A DNA stretch of 64,000 nucleotides. Source: Parvibaculum indicum (GTDB taxonomy: Bacteria; Pseudomonadota; Alphaproteobacteria; Parvibaculales; Parvibaculaceae). This document shows positions 55,011 to 63,978 of the stretch, in pieces. The notes below the pieces were generated by a model. That model saw nothing but the letters and a program-made list of their open reading frames with translations. It was not told the origin of the DNA and made no database searches. Each line of letters begins with the position of its first letter. The first letter of the stretch is position 1. The stretch covers positions 124,001 through 188,000 of the forward strand of contig NZ_JAASQO010000005.1 in NCBI RefSeq assembly GCF_011762095.1. Reading direction: 5' to 3'. The position numbers and the translations under genes were made by a program.

Positions 55011-56434
55011 GCGGTCGCCTCCTCCCTGGCCAGTTCGTCCAGCGACAGGCCGAGCGCGCCGGCCATGGCGCGCGCCTTGGCCAGCGTTTCCAGATATTCC
55101 TCATGCGGTACGGAATCGGCGACGATGCCGCCGCCCGCCTGGAAGGTGATGCGGCCGTCCTTCGCCGTCATGGTGCGGATGGCGATGGAGCTGTCCATCG
55201 CGCCGTCCGCGCCGAGCCAGCCGATGGCGCCGCAATAGGGGCCGCGCGTCGTCGGCTCCAGTTCGGCGATGATCTCCATGGCATGGACCTTCGGGGCGCC
55301 GGTGATGGAGCCGCCGGGGAAACAGGCCGCGAGCAGGTCCACCGCGCTTTCTCCCTCGCGCAACTCTCCGTATACGGTGGAAACGAGGTGGTGGACATTG
55401 GAAAAGCTTTCCAGCGCGCAGAGCTTTTCCACGATCACCGAATGATCCTTGCAGACGCGCGAAATATCGTTCCTGAGCAGGTCGACGATCATCACGTTTT
55501 CCGCGCGGTCCTTTTCGGATGCTAGAAGTTCGTCGGCAAGGCGCCGGTCTTCTTCCGGCGTTCGTCCGCGCGGCCGCGTTCCCTTGATGGGCTGCGTTTC
55601 CACATGGGTGCCTTCCACGCGCAGGAAGCGCTCCGGCGAGGAGGAGACGATCTCGCCGTCGCCGAAATTGAAATAGCAGGCAAAGGGCGCGGGGCTTTCG
55701 GCGCGTAGGCGCAGATAGAGATCGAAGGAGGTGTCGTCCGGGCCCAGCCGCGTCTCGAAGCGCTGCGAGAGATTGGCCTGGAAAATATCGCCTGCATGAA
55801 TGTAGTCGATCACGCGCTGCACGGCTGTCTCATAGGCGGCGCGGGTGAAATTCGAGACGAGCGGCGGCGAGGATGCCCGCTTCGGCGCGGCGGGGGGACG
55901 GGCGGCGTTCTCGACGCGGGCGCGCAAGGCTTGGGCGCGCGCCATGGCGCGGCTCAGGCGTTTTCCCGTGTCTGTTTCCGGCAGGCCGGTGGTCACGATG
56001 AAGAGGCGTTCCGCGCTCATGTCGAAGGCGAGCACGCAATCGTAAAACCCCAGCGCGATGTCGGGCAGATGCTGGTCGTCGCGGGCAAAGGGCGCTTCCT
56101 CGCCGGGCAGGCGTTCCAGTGTGCGGGCAAGCCCATAGCCGAAAAAGCCCGCCGCGCCGCCGATGAAGGGCGGCAGGTGAGGGGCGCCCTGCGTTTCGGG
56201 CAGCCGCGCGAGTTTGTCCCGGACCATGCCGAATGCATCGGTTCGGGGCGTGGCGCGCAGGCTCAGCCGGTCGAACGGGTCGAGCGCGATATAGCTCCAG
56301 CGGCCATGGCGGCCGACGTCGCGGGCCGGACCGGCGCTTGCCGAATCCAGAAAAAGCGCGAAGGGCTCTGCCGCGAACGCATGAAACAGCTCATGCGGCG
56401 CGCACCAGGGCAACTCCTCGACAATCGGGACCAT
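55007..56434 (-). CDS. pabB: Aminodeoxychorismate synthase component I
   Basis: The 475-residue chorismate-binding enzyme has an N-terminal Anth_synt_I_N part and then QPIKGTRPRGRTPEEDR with the PIKGT Lys typical of PabB. VMIVDLLRNDISRV and FPGGSITGAPKVHAMEII follow. It is the first gene of a pabB-pabA-pabC operon with four-base overlaps throughout, feeding folate synthesis. Confidence 0.94.
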   Translation of the reverse strand: MVPIVEELPWCAPHELFHAFAAEPFALFLDSASAGPARDVGRHGRWSYIALDPFDRLSLRATPRTDAFGMVRDKLARLPETQGAPHLPPFIGGAAGFFGYGLARTLERLPGEEAPFARDDQHLPDIALGFYDCVLAFDMSAERLFIVTTGLPETDTGKRLSRAMARAQALRARVENAARPPAAPKRASSPPLVSNFTRAAYETAVQRVIDYIHAGDIFQANLSQRFETRLGPDDTSFDLYLRLRAESPAPFACYFNFGDGEIVSSSPERFLRVEGTHVETQPIKGTRPRGRTPEEDRRLADELLASEKDRAENVMIVDLLRNDISRVCKDHSVIVEKLCALESFSNVHHLVSTVYGELREGESAVDLLAACFPGGSITGAPKVHAMEIIAELEPTTRGPYCGAIGWLGADGAMDSSIAIRTMTAKDGRITFQAGGGIVADSVPHEEYLETLAKARAMAGALGLSLDELAREEATA

Positions 56435-56505
56435 AAATTCCGCTTTGCGACAGGCTTTCGGGATGTCCCTGTTTTAGGGCCCGCGAGGGGAGGCGGCAAG
56501 CCCGC

Positions 56506-57528
56506 CTATTCGCGCGGTACCAGCCGCAGCGTGGCGCCGCTGCCGCGCAGGCCCGCCAGAAACTGCGTCAGCAGGCCCGAGACGAGCGGGGCCTGCGAAT
56601 AGGCGATGTCGTGGCCGATATTCGGATAGGAATAAAGCGTGGCCTGCGGCATCAGCCGGACCAGTTCCTGCGCATGGGCAAAGGGGACCGTCTTGTCCGC
56701 TTCGCCCCAGACGATGAGCACGGGCCGTCCCGCCTTGCCGGCTTGCGCGTAGAAATCGGCGGCGCCGGTCAGCGGATAGTGGCGGATGGTCGAGAGCAGC
56801 GCTTCGCCATAGCCGCGATAGGCGAGCTGGCGGCGGAAGTCGGCGGTGAAATCGTCGGGGCGCGGCGCGTTGGCCGCTTCGCGCGCCGCGGCCTTTGCGA
56901 AGATGCGCGGACCGAACACCCGCACCAGCCAGTCGCCGATCGCGGGCGCCTTCAGAAGGGCCATGGCGCGGTTTGCCGGGGCGACGCCCAGCCCGGCGGG
57001 CGCGATCAGGGTGAGCGAGGCCGCGCGCTCGGGATGGCGCGCGGCGAAGACCGTCGCCACCGCGCCGCCCATGGAATAGCCGACCAGATGCACCGGCTCC
57101 TTCAGGTCGAAGGCGTCGAGCAGGGTTTCGAGCTGGCGGTCGAGAAGCGTCGTATCGTATTCGCGGCGCGGACGCGCGGAGAAGCCGCGCCCGAAATGAT
57201 CGTAGGTCAGGACGCGGAAACCTGCCTGTGTGAGCGGTTCGATATGGTCGCGCCAGACGAAGCTCGGCGTGGAAAATCCGTGGATCAGCACCACGACCGG
57301 CGCGGCGGTCGTGCTCGTGCCTTGTGCGCGGTAGTAGCCGGCATGGGCGATCCCGTCCGGCAGCCAGACGAAGCGTTGCGCCTTTCCTTCCGCCAGCAGC
57401 TTGCGCCGCGCCGCGTCGTCCAGCTTGCGGCGCATGAGCTGCGCGCCCCAATAGGCGATGAGGGAAAGCAGGATCAGCGCGGCGGCGACGAAGGCGAGTG
57501 CGGCGATCAGATTGTCCAGAAGCGGCAT
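56506..57528 (-). CDS. Alpha/beta hydrolase with N-terminal membrane anchor
   Basis: The 340-residue protein has one N-terminal helix (NLIAALAFVAAALILLSLIAYW), oxyanion motif LIHGF (81-85), nucleophile S152 in GYSMGG, the acid in VWGEADKTVPF and the His in NIGHDIAYS. It is probably a membrane-attached esterase or lipase; substrate unknown. It lies 71 bases upstream of pabB in the same direction. Confidence 0.92.
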   Translation of the reverse strand: MPLLDNLIAALAFVAAALILLSLIAYWGAQLMRRKLDDAARRKLLAEGKAQRFVWLPDGIAHAGYYRAQGTSTTAAPVVVLIHGFSTPSFVWRDHIEPLTQAGFRVLTYDHFGRGFSARPRREYDTTLLDRQLETLLDAFDLKEPVHLVGYSMGGAVATVFAARHPERAASLTLIAPAGLGVAPANRAMALLKAPAIGDWLVRVFGPRIFAKAAAREAANAPRPDDFTADFRRQLAYRGYGEALLSTIRHYPLTGAADFYAQAGKAGRPVLIVWGEADKTVPFAHAQELVRLMPQATLYSYPNIGHDIAYSQAPLVSGLLTQFLAGLRGSGATLRLVPRE

Positions 57529-57759
57529 GTGTGCGTTTCCGTGAAGGGCTGCCCGGAAGGGCGGTCAGTCTATTCTTTTGCAGGCGGTGCACCAAGGCGG
57601 CGTATCCAACCGCCAAAACGTGCCCGGAATATGGCCGACGGCCAAGTCCGCCGCTCCGTCAAAGGGGCGGAGGGTTGCGAGGGCGTTCAAATGAAGGCTT
57701 GATGCCGTTCAAACAGGGCACACGCGCCGTCGCGACGATGCGCAAAAGGGAGACGAAAT

Positions 57760-58563
57760 ATGGCAAATGCATTCAAGGACAAGCCGCTCGAAGGCAAGGT
57801 CGCTTTCATCGCAGGCGCGTCGAGCGGTATCAATCTGGGCATCGCGCAGCATTTTGCGCGCAATGGCGCCAGGGTGGCCATCGTCAGCCGCAGCGAGGAA
57901 AAGATCGCGGCGGCGGCGAAGACCATCACCGATGAAGGATATGAAGCCATCGGCATGGCGGCGGATGTGCGCGATTTCGCGGCCGTGGACGAGGCGCTGA
58001 AAACGGCGCATGACACGTTCGGCAAGATCGACATCGTGGTCTCCGGCGCGGCGGGCAATTTCGTGGCGCCCGCGCTCGGCATGTCGGCAAACGGGTTCCG
58101 CACCGTCGTCGATATCGACCTCATCGGCACCTTCCACGTGCTGCGCGCCTGCTTCCAGTATCTCAATCGTCCGGGGGCGTCGCTTATTTCCATCACCGCG
58201 CCGCAGGCGGTGAACCCCTCGCTCTATCAGGCGCATGTCTGCGCGGCCAAGGCGGGCATCAACATGCTGACCAAGTGCCTGGCGATGGAATGGGGCCCCG
58301 GCGGTGTGCGCGTCAACGCGATTTCGCCCGGCCCCGTCGCCGATACCGAAGGCATGGCGCGTCTCGCGCCCACGCCGGAGATGGAAGCGGGCGTGAAGGC
58401 GCGTCTGGCGCTGCGCGATTACGGCACCAAGACCGACATCGCCGATCTCGCGCTCTTCCTCTCCACCGACAATGCCAATTACATCACCGGCACCATCATG
58501 GATTGCGATGGCGGCACGGGGCTCGGCAATGCCGAAGGCGACGCGCTGGGCGACTTCAAATAA
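57760..58563 (+). CDS. SDR of the 2,4-dienoyl-CoA reductase type, lacking the usual Tyr
   Basis: The 267-residue protein has a Rossmann start FIAGASSGINLGIAQ, where the third Gly of GxxxGxG is Asn. It also has VSGAAGNFVAPA and a VDIDLIGTFHVLRA stretch. In place of YxxxK it reads VCAAK (V160, K164). Loss of the Tyr with retained Lys and DID motif is how peroxisomal 2,4-dienoyl-CoA reductases look. With the enoyl-CoA hydratase next door it probably serves degradation of unsaturated acyl-CoA. A non-standard SDR is the alternative. Confidence 0.88.
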   Translation: MANAFKDKPLEGKVAFIAGASSGINLGIAQHFARNGARVAIVSRSEEKIAAAAKTITDEGYEAIGMAADVRDFAAVDEALKTAHDTFGKIDIVVSGAAGNFVAPALGMSANGFRTVVDIDLIGTFHVLRACFQYLNRPGASLISITAPQAVNPSLYQAHVCAAKAGINMLTKCLAMEWGPGGVRVNAISPGPVADTEGMARLAPTPEMEAGVKARLALRDYGTKTDIADLALFLSTDNANYITGTIMDCDGGTGLGNAEGDALGDFK

Positions 58564-58608
58564 GCCGGGAAACGGCGCGATCATCAGACCAGGCGAGGGA
58601 GGAGCGTC

Positions 58609-59430
58609 ATGGCCCGAAAGGCAGCAATCGGCATCGGGGAGTTCGAATGCCTGCTCTACGAGGTCGCCGGCAATGTGGCGACTATTACCATCAACCGGCC
58701 GGAGCGGCGCAATGCCTTGAACCGGCGCGCCTATGACGAGGTCGAAGCCGCCTTCCGCCACGCCTCGGCGGATATGGAGGTGCGCTGCGTCATCGTTACC
58801 GGCGCGGATCCCGCCTTCTGTTCCGGCGAGGACGTGAAGGAGATGATGACGGGCGAGCAGCATGAGGCGAGCGTCTCGCGCCTTACCTCCGTTTGCCCCG
58901 GACCGACGCCTGCCGCCGTCGCCGCGCTGGAATGCGAGACGCCGGTCATCGCGGCGGTGAACGGCGCCGCCGTCGGCTGGGGCATGGAGCTTTCGCTCTT
59001 TGCCGATATGCGCATCGCGTCGGAAAAGGCGAAGTTCGGCGAGATCTTCATCAAGCGCGGGCTGGTCAGCGATGTGGGCGGGCTGTGGCGCCTGCCGCAT
59101 ATCGTGGGCGCGGCCAAGGCGTCGGAACTGCTCTTCACCGGCGATGTGATCGACGGGACGGAAGCCGAGCGCATCGGCCTCGTTACGGAAGTCGTGCCGC
59201 ATGAGGAGCTGATGCCGCGCGCCCGCGCACTGGCGGATCGTATCGCTGCCAATCCACCGCTTGCGCTGCGCCATATGAAGGAAGGGCTTCGCCGCACGAC
59301 CTATGGCGAACTCGAAGAAATCGGCGGCTGGGTCAGCGGCACCCTTGGCAAGCTCTTCCAGACGGAGGATCATCGCGAAGGTGTGAAAAGCTTTCTCGAA
59401 AAGCGCGACCCCGTCTTCAAGGGACGATAG
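58609..59430 (+). CDS. Enoyl-CoA hydratase/isomerase family protein
   Basis: The 273-residue crotonase-fold protein has INRPERRNALNRRAYDE, the oxyanion segment DPAFCSGEDVKEM and NGAAVGWGMELSLFADMRIA. The position after GLVSDVGG lacks the second catalytic Glu of classical hydratases, so isomerase or lyase activity is possible. It follows the SDR gene by 45 bases, with GGGAGGAG before the ATG. Confidence 0.93.
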   Translation: MARKAAIGIGEFECLLYEVAGNVATITINRPERRNALNRRAYDEVEAAFRHASADMEVRCVIVTGADPAFCSGEDVKEMMTGEQHEASVSRLTSVCPGPTPAAVAALECETPVIAAVNGAAVGWGMELSLFADMRIASEKAKFGEIFIKRGLVSDVGGLWRLPHIVGAAKASELLFTGDVIDGTEAERIGLVTEVVPHEELMPRARALADRIAANPPLALRHMKEGLRRTTYGELEEIGGWVSGTLGKLFQTEDHREGVKSFLEKRDPVFKGR

Positions 59431-59468
59431 GGCCCTGCGCCGGGAAAGCGCGGACAGGCGGAGACCGC

Positions 59469-59888
59469 ATGGCGCTTTTTTTCGATCAGGAATGGTTCGA
59501 GGCCCGTCTCGCCGAGGCGGGCCTCAACCGCGATACGGTGGCCGCGGCGTTGGGCCTGTCGGCGGAGCAGGTGGACGAGGTCTGGAAGGACCAGCGCGAG
59601 CTGACGGTGGAAGAGGTCACGGTGCTTGCCGCACTGCTGGGCCAGCCCGTCGAGGATGTGGTGAACCATGCCGGGATCGCCACGCCGCAGCCCGGCGCGG
59701 CGCGCCCGCTCGCCCCCGGGGCCGGGGGACGGCGTGTCGCTCATCAGCCGCCCGGCGAGGCGTCGGGCGCTGAGGCCGGCCATATCATCGACCGTCTCGA
59801 TGCGCTGGATGCCCGCATGGCCGGTCTTGAAAGGGCGGTGGCGGAGCTGAGCGCCTTGTTGAAGTCCATGCGTGAGGAAGAAAAGTAA
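59469..59888 (+). CDS. Small XRE-like helix-turn-helix protein with coiled-coil tail
   Basis: The 139-residue protein has an HTH-like N-terminal half (GLNRDTVAAALGLSAEQVDE, then VTVLAALLGQPVEDVV), a Pro/Gly/Ala linker and a C-terminal coiled coil (IIDRLDALDARMAGLERAVA). It overlaps the gamma-glutamyltransferase start by one base (TAATG), so it is coupled to it. Its target is unknown. Confidence 0.78.
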   Translation: MALFFDQEWFEARLAEAGLNRDTVAAALGLSAEQVDEVWKDQRELTVEEVTVLAALLGQPVEDVVNHAGIATPQPGAARPLAPGAGGRRVAHQPPGEASGAEAGHIIDRLDALDARMAGLERAVAELSALLKSMREEEK

Positions 59889-61477
59889 TGCGCGACCTGC
59901 ATCTCCCCGGCCGGTCCACCGTCCATGCGGTGAACGGGATCTGCGCCACCTCGCAGCCGCTGGCCGCCGAAGCGGCTATCGCCATTCTGCGCGCGGGCGG
60001 CAATGCGGTCGATGCCGCTATCGCGGCCAGCGCCGTTCTTTGCGTCGTGGAACCCTATAACACCGGGATCGGGGGCGATTGTTTCGCGCTGCTCTCCAAG
60101 GGCGGCAGCGGCGACATTATCGGTCTCAACGGTTCCGGCCGCGCGCCTAGGGCGCTGTCGCTTGAAAAGCTCCGGGCCGCCGGTGTCGAGGATATTTCCA
60201 TCAACTCCGTTCACGCCGTCACCGTGCCGGGCGCAGTGGATGCCTGGGCGCGGCTTCTGGAAGATCACGGCACGATGGAGCTGGGCCGCGTGTTCGAGCC
60301 CGCCATCGCGCTTGCCGAGGACGGCTTTGCGGTTGCGCCGCGCATTGCGGTGGAGTGGCAGTTCCTGAAGGGCCATCTCGCGCATGATGCGGATGCGACC
60401 GCGCAATATATCTTCGGCGGCGAGGCGCCGGCCGCGGGCGACAAGGTGCGCCTGCCGGTGCTGGCGAAGACGCTTCGCCTCATCGGGGAGAAGGGCCGCG
60501 ACGCCTTCTACGAGGGCGCGCTGGCGCAGGACATGGTCGCGAAGCTCAATGCGCTGGGCGGGTTTCACACGCTGGAGGATTTCGCCGCGACGGCCAGCGA
60601 TTACGTGACGCCGATCCGTACCGCCTATCGGGGGCGCGAGATTTGCGAAATCCCGCCCAACGGGCAGGGCATCACCGCGCTCATCATGCTCAACATCCTC
60701 GCGCGCTGCGATGTCGGCGAGCTTGAACCGCATGGCGCGGCGCGTTTCCATTACGAGATGGAGGCGGCCCGGCTCGCCTATGACATGCGCGACCGCTATG
60801 TCGCCGATCCGACCATGCGCGACGTGCCGGTCGAGGGGATGCTGTCAGACAAGCTGGCCGACACGCTGGCCGCGCGGATCGATCCGGACCGTCGGCTCGA
60901 CGACCTGGCCGATATTCGCGATCCGCTCAATCGCGACACGGTCTATCTCACCGTGGTGGACAAGGACCGCAATGCGGTTTCCTTCATCAACTCGCTCTTC
61001 TTCGGCTTCGGCTCGGGCATTCTCGCGCCCCAATCGGGCGTCATGTTCCAGAACCGCGGCTGCGGCTTCGTGATGAAGGAAGATCATCCCAATGGCGTGG
61101 AGGGCGGCAAGCGGCCGCTCCACACGATCATTCCCGGCATGATGGTCGAGAACGGCAGGGCCGTCATGCCTTTCGGCGTGATGGGCGGCGCCTATCAAGC
61201 GGTGGGCCACACCCATCTCGTCAGCAATGTTCTCGATTACGGGCTCGACATACAGGAGGCGCTGGACAGTCCGCGCGCCTTCCCGGGCGGCGGGGCGCTG
61301 GAGGTCGAACGCGGCCTTTCGACGGAGACGCGCGAAGGGCTGATCCTGCGCGGCCATGAAATTCGCGATGCCTTCCTGCCGCATGGCGGCGGGCAGGCCA
61401 TCGTGATCGATCATGAGCGGGGTACGCTGATCGGCGGCTCCGACGCGCGCAAGGACGGCGCGGCGGTCGGCTATTGA
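59888..61477 (+). CDS. ggt: Gamma-glutamyltransferase family protein
   Basis: The 529-residue Ntn-hydrolase precursor should self-cleave before T351 in NRDTVYLTVVDKD. Conserved parts are GGNAVDAAIAASAVLCVVEP, NTGIGGDCFAL and PLHTIIPGMM. There is no signal peptide, so the enzyme is probably cytoplasmic. The active-site GG pair region reads MGGAYQAVGH, as in cephalosporin acylase/YwrD-type members rather than classical glutathione hydrolases. The substrate may be glutathione or another gamma-glutamyl compound. Confidence 0.9.
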   Translation: MRDLHLPGRSTVHAVNGICATSQPLAAEAAIAILRAGGNAVDAAIAASAVLCVVEPYNTGIGGDCFALLSKGGSGDIIGLNGSGRAPRALSLEKLRAAGVEDISINSVHAVTVPGAVDAWARLLEDHGTMELGRVFEPAIALAEDGFAVAPRIAVEWQFLKGHLAHDADATAQYIFGGEAPAAGDKVRLPVLAKTLRLIGEKGRDAFYEGALAQDMVAKLNALGGFHTLEDFAATASDYVTPIRTAYRGREICEIPPNGQGITALIMLNILARCDVGELEPHGAARFHYEMEAARLAYDMRDRYVADPTMRDVPVEGMLSDKLADTLAARIDPDRRLDDLADIRDPLNRDTVYLTVVDKDRNAVSFINSLFFGFGSGILAPQSGVMFQNRGCGFVMKEDHPNGVEGGKRPLHTIIPGMMVENGRAVMPFGVMGGAYQAVGHTHLVSNVLDYGLDIQEALDSPRAFPGGGALEVERGLSTETREGLILRGHEIRDAFLPHGGGQAIVIDHERGTLIGGSDARKDGAAVGY

Positions 61478-61489
61478 GTTTTTTTCTTC

Positions 61490-61571
61490 GTCATTGCGAG
61501 GAGTATAGCGACGAAGCAATCCAGCCCTGAGATTGCGGTCTCCGGATTGCTTCGCTTGCGCTCGCAATGAC
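61490..61571. repeat. Palindromic dispersed repeat, copy 2
   Basis: It starts GTCATTGCGAGGAG and has GAAGCAATCCAG and CCGGATTGCTTCG as an internal inverted pair. It ends GCTCGCAATGAC. It is an 82-base imperfect palindrome just after the gamma-glutamyltransferase stop, and shares outer and inner arms with copy 1. Confidence 0.88.
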
Positions 61572-61609
61572 GGCTGTTTTGGGTGTGTCGGTGGAACGCG
61601 ACCCGACGC

Positions 61610-61945
61610 TCAGAGCTTCCGCTGGTACTGCCCGCTGAGGGCCTCGTCTTCCAGACGGTCGGGCAGGCTGTCGGCTTCCAGATAGGCGGAGGTCGCGCGC
61701 TGGCGCAGCACCGCCTTGCGGGCGGCATCGCGCGGCCAGGGCCAGTGCTGATCCACATATTGGGCGAGGAAGGGGGTGGCTGCGCCGCGGCGGCCCGCCT
61801 CGGGCCTGTCGCCGCTCGTGCCTCTCTGCGCGGCGCCGGGATCGAGCGGGGCGGGCGCAAGGCGTCGCGGTCCTTCCTGCCGCTGCCTTTCGGCGCGGGC
61901 GGGAAGGCGGGCTCCTGCTCCCGATATGCGGTCGATCTTCGTCAT
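61610..61945 (-). CDS. Conserved-looking small hypothetical protein
   Basis: The 111-residue protein begins MTKIDRISGAGARLPARAER, is Arg/Pro/Gly-rich for 55 residues, then has FLAQYVDQHWPWPRDAARKA and ends with a charged helix. The C-terminal block looks evolved rather than random and the frame is well kept. I do not recognise a family. ATG 61945 is chosen; the frame also opens at 62008. Confidence 0.6.
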   Translation of the reverse strand: MTKIDRISGAGARLPARAERQRQEGPRRLAPAPLDPGAAQRGTSGDRPEAGRRGAATPFLAQYVDQHWPWPRDAARKAVLRQRATSAYLEADSLPDRLEDEALSGQYQRKL

Positions 61946-62169
61946 GCGTCTTTCGCCGATTGACACAGCGCATCCATCCGATGCGTGTGAATGATCCTTC
62001 AAGAGCAAGAAGCCGGCCAGTCAATTTGCGTCGAATTTGAGTGTTTCTTTGTCGATTTGTCCCATTCGTGAACAGATCGGGCGCGTTTGCGGCGCGCGGC
62101 TCGATGTCGTCCGCCCGATATCCCGTCTCCTTTTCAAAGTTTTAACCCGGCCTCCGCATAGTCGGGGTC

Positions 62170-63978
62170 ATGCAGGAGTGGCAATGCCTTGCATCCGGAA
62201 CGGGTGACGGGGCGGGAGTGGGTAACGTGGACTCTGAAGCGCAGAATGCGTATGGGCTCATTGATGAGGAAACGGCCGAGCGTCGCCGACAGGCGCTGCA
62301 CGACGCCGTCGCCATCGTGGGCGATGTGTCTTATCGCTGGTCCATCCGCGAAGAGCGGATCGAGTGGGGCGCCGGTGTGGAAACCGTTCTGGGCGTGACC
62401 GCCTCCGACCGGCTTTCCGACCATAGCGAATTCGCCGCGCGCATTACCGTTCATGAAGGCCGTAGCCGCTTCGAGCGTATTCTCGGCGGCGGGCGCGACA
62501 TGGGCGAGGGCGTTTCCTACGAACTCGAATATTGCCTGAAAGACGATTTCGGCGGCGAGCGCTGGGTCGAGGAGCGCGGCCGCTGGTTCGCCGATGCCGA
62601 AGGGCGTCCGGCGACGGCCATCGGCGTATTGCGCCCGATCGACGAGCGGCATCGCCGCGAGCAGCGCCTGTTGCAGCGTTCCACCTATGACGAACTGACC
62701 GGGCTTCTCAACCGCGTCAGCGTGAAGGAACGGCTCATAGAGGTGCTGAGCGACGCCAATGCGGGCCGCCTGAAAGGGGCGTTCATCCTGCTGGCGATCG
62801 ACAATCTGGCGCTCATCAACGATGCGTTCGGCTTCGACGTCGCCGACGAGGTGATCGTCGGCGTGGGGCAGCGTCTGCGCGGCATGGCGCGGCGAAGCGA
62901 TGCGCTGGGCCGGGCCGCGGGCAACAAGTTCGGTCTCGTGCTGACGTCATGCGACGAAGACCGTCTCGACAATATCTGCCAGCGTCTGCTTTCCAAGGTA
63001 CGCGAAGAGGTGATCTCCACCACGCGCGGGCCGGTCGCGGCCACGATTTCGGCGGGGGCGATTGCGTTGCCCCGTAACGCGACCGATGCCGACAAGGCGA
63101 TGGCGCGCGCGGAAGAGGCGCTGTTGGGCGCCAAGCAGATGCATCGCGACAGCTATGTCATCTACACCCCGTCCAGCGAGCGCGAAAAGGTCCGCCTGAA
63201 GAATATCAGCGTGGCGGACGACCTGCTGGCCGCGCTCAACGAGCGGCGCGTGATGCTTGCCTATCAGCCCATCGTGGACACGGCGGGCCAGCCTTTCATT
63301 CACGAATGCCTGATCCGCATGCGCGATTCCCGTGGCGAGATCGCCCCGGCGGGCGCCTTCGTGCCGGTGGCCGAAAAGCTCGGCCTGATCGGCTTTCTCG
63401 ATTTCAGGGCCATGGAACTCGCCGTGGAGACGCTGCGCGACTATCCGCAGGCCCAGCTCTCGCTCAACGTGTCGGGCCGCACCATCGGCGACCGCTTGTG
63501 GCGCGAGACGCTGGAGGCGCAACTGCGCGCCCATCCCGGCATGGCCGAGCGCCTTATCATCGAAATCACGGAAACCGTGGCGATCCACGAAGTGCGGGAC
63601 ACGGCGGCGTTCGTCCGCGCCTTCCGCGAGATGGGATGCCGGATCGCCATCGACGATTTCGGCGCGGGCTATACCTCGTTCCGCAATCTCAAGACGCTCG
63701 ATGTCGATATGGTGAAGATCGACGGCTCCTATGTGGAAGGCGTCGCGCAAAATACGGACAATCAGGTCTTCCTGCGCACGCTGGTGGAGCTGGCGCATAA
63801 TTTCAACCTGCCCACCATCGCCGAATGGGTGGACAGCGAGGAAGACGCGGCCGTTCTGCGCAAGCTCGGCGTGGACTATTTCCAGGGCTTCATGTTCGGC
63901 CGTCCCGACACCGACCTTTACGGCGCGGGTATCGCCTCCGCGCCGACCGTACCGGCCGCGGGCGCCGAGGCGATCTAG
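62170..63978 (+). CDS. PAS-GGDEF-EAL cyclic-di-GMP protein with degenerate GGDEF
   Basis: The 602-residue soluble protein has an N-terminal PAS-like domain (SYRWSIREERIEWGAGVETV onward to about 160). The GGDEF domain starts at STYDELTGLLNR but its catalytic motif is AAGNKF, so it should not make c-di-GMP. The EAL domain keeps ECLIR, LNVSGR, IEITET, DDFGAGYTSF, VKIDGSYV, AEWVDSEED and FQGFMFG, the metal- and substrate-binding residues. The likely activity is phosphodiesterase, with the GGDEF as a regulatory GTP site. Confidence 0.92.
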   Translation: MQEWQCLASGTGDGAGVGNVDSEAQNAYGLIDEETAERRRQALHDAVAIVGDVSYRWSIREERIEWGAGVETVLGVTASDRLSDHSEFAARITVHEGRSRFERILGGGRDMGEGVSYELEYCLKDDFGGERWVEERGRWFADAEGRPATAIGVLRPIDERHRREQRLLQRSTYDELTGLLNRVSVKERLIEVLSDANAGRLKGAFILLAIDNLALINDAFGFDVADEVIVGVGQRLRGMARRSDALGRAAGNKFGLVLTSCDEDRLDNICQRLLSKVREEVISTTRGPVAATISAGAIALPRNATDADKAMARAEEALLGAKQMHRDSYVIYTPSSEREKVRLKNISVADDLLAALNERRVMLAYQPIVDTAGQPFIHECLIRMRDSRGEIAPAGAFVPVAEKLGLIGFLDFRAMELAVETLRDYPQAQLSLNVSGRTIGDRLWRETLEAQLRAHPGMAERLIIEITETVAIHEVRDTAAFVRAFREMGCRIAIDDFGAGYTSFRNLKTLDVDMVKIDGSYVEGVAQNTDNQVFLRTLVELAHNFNLPTIAEWVDSEEDAAVLRKLGVDYFQGFMFGRPDTDLYGAGIASAPTVPAAGAEAI

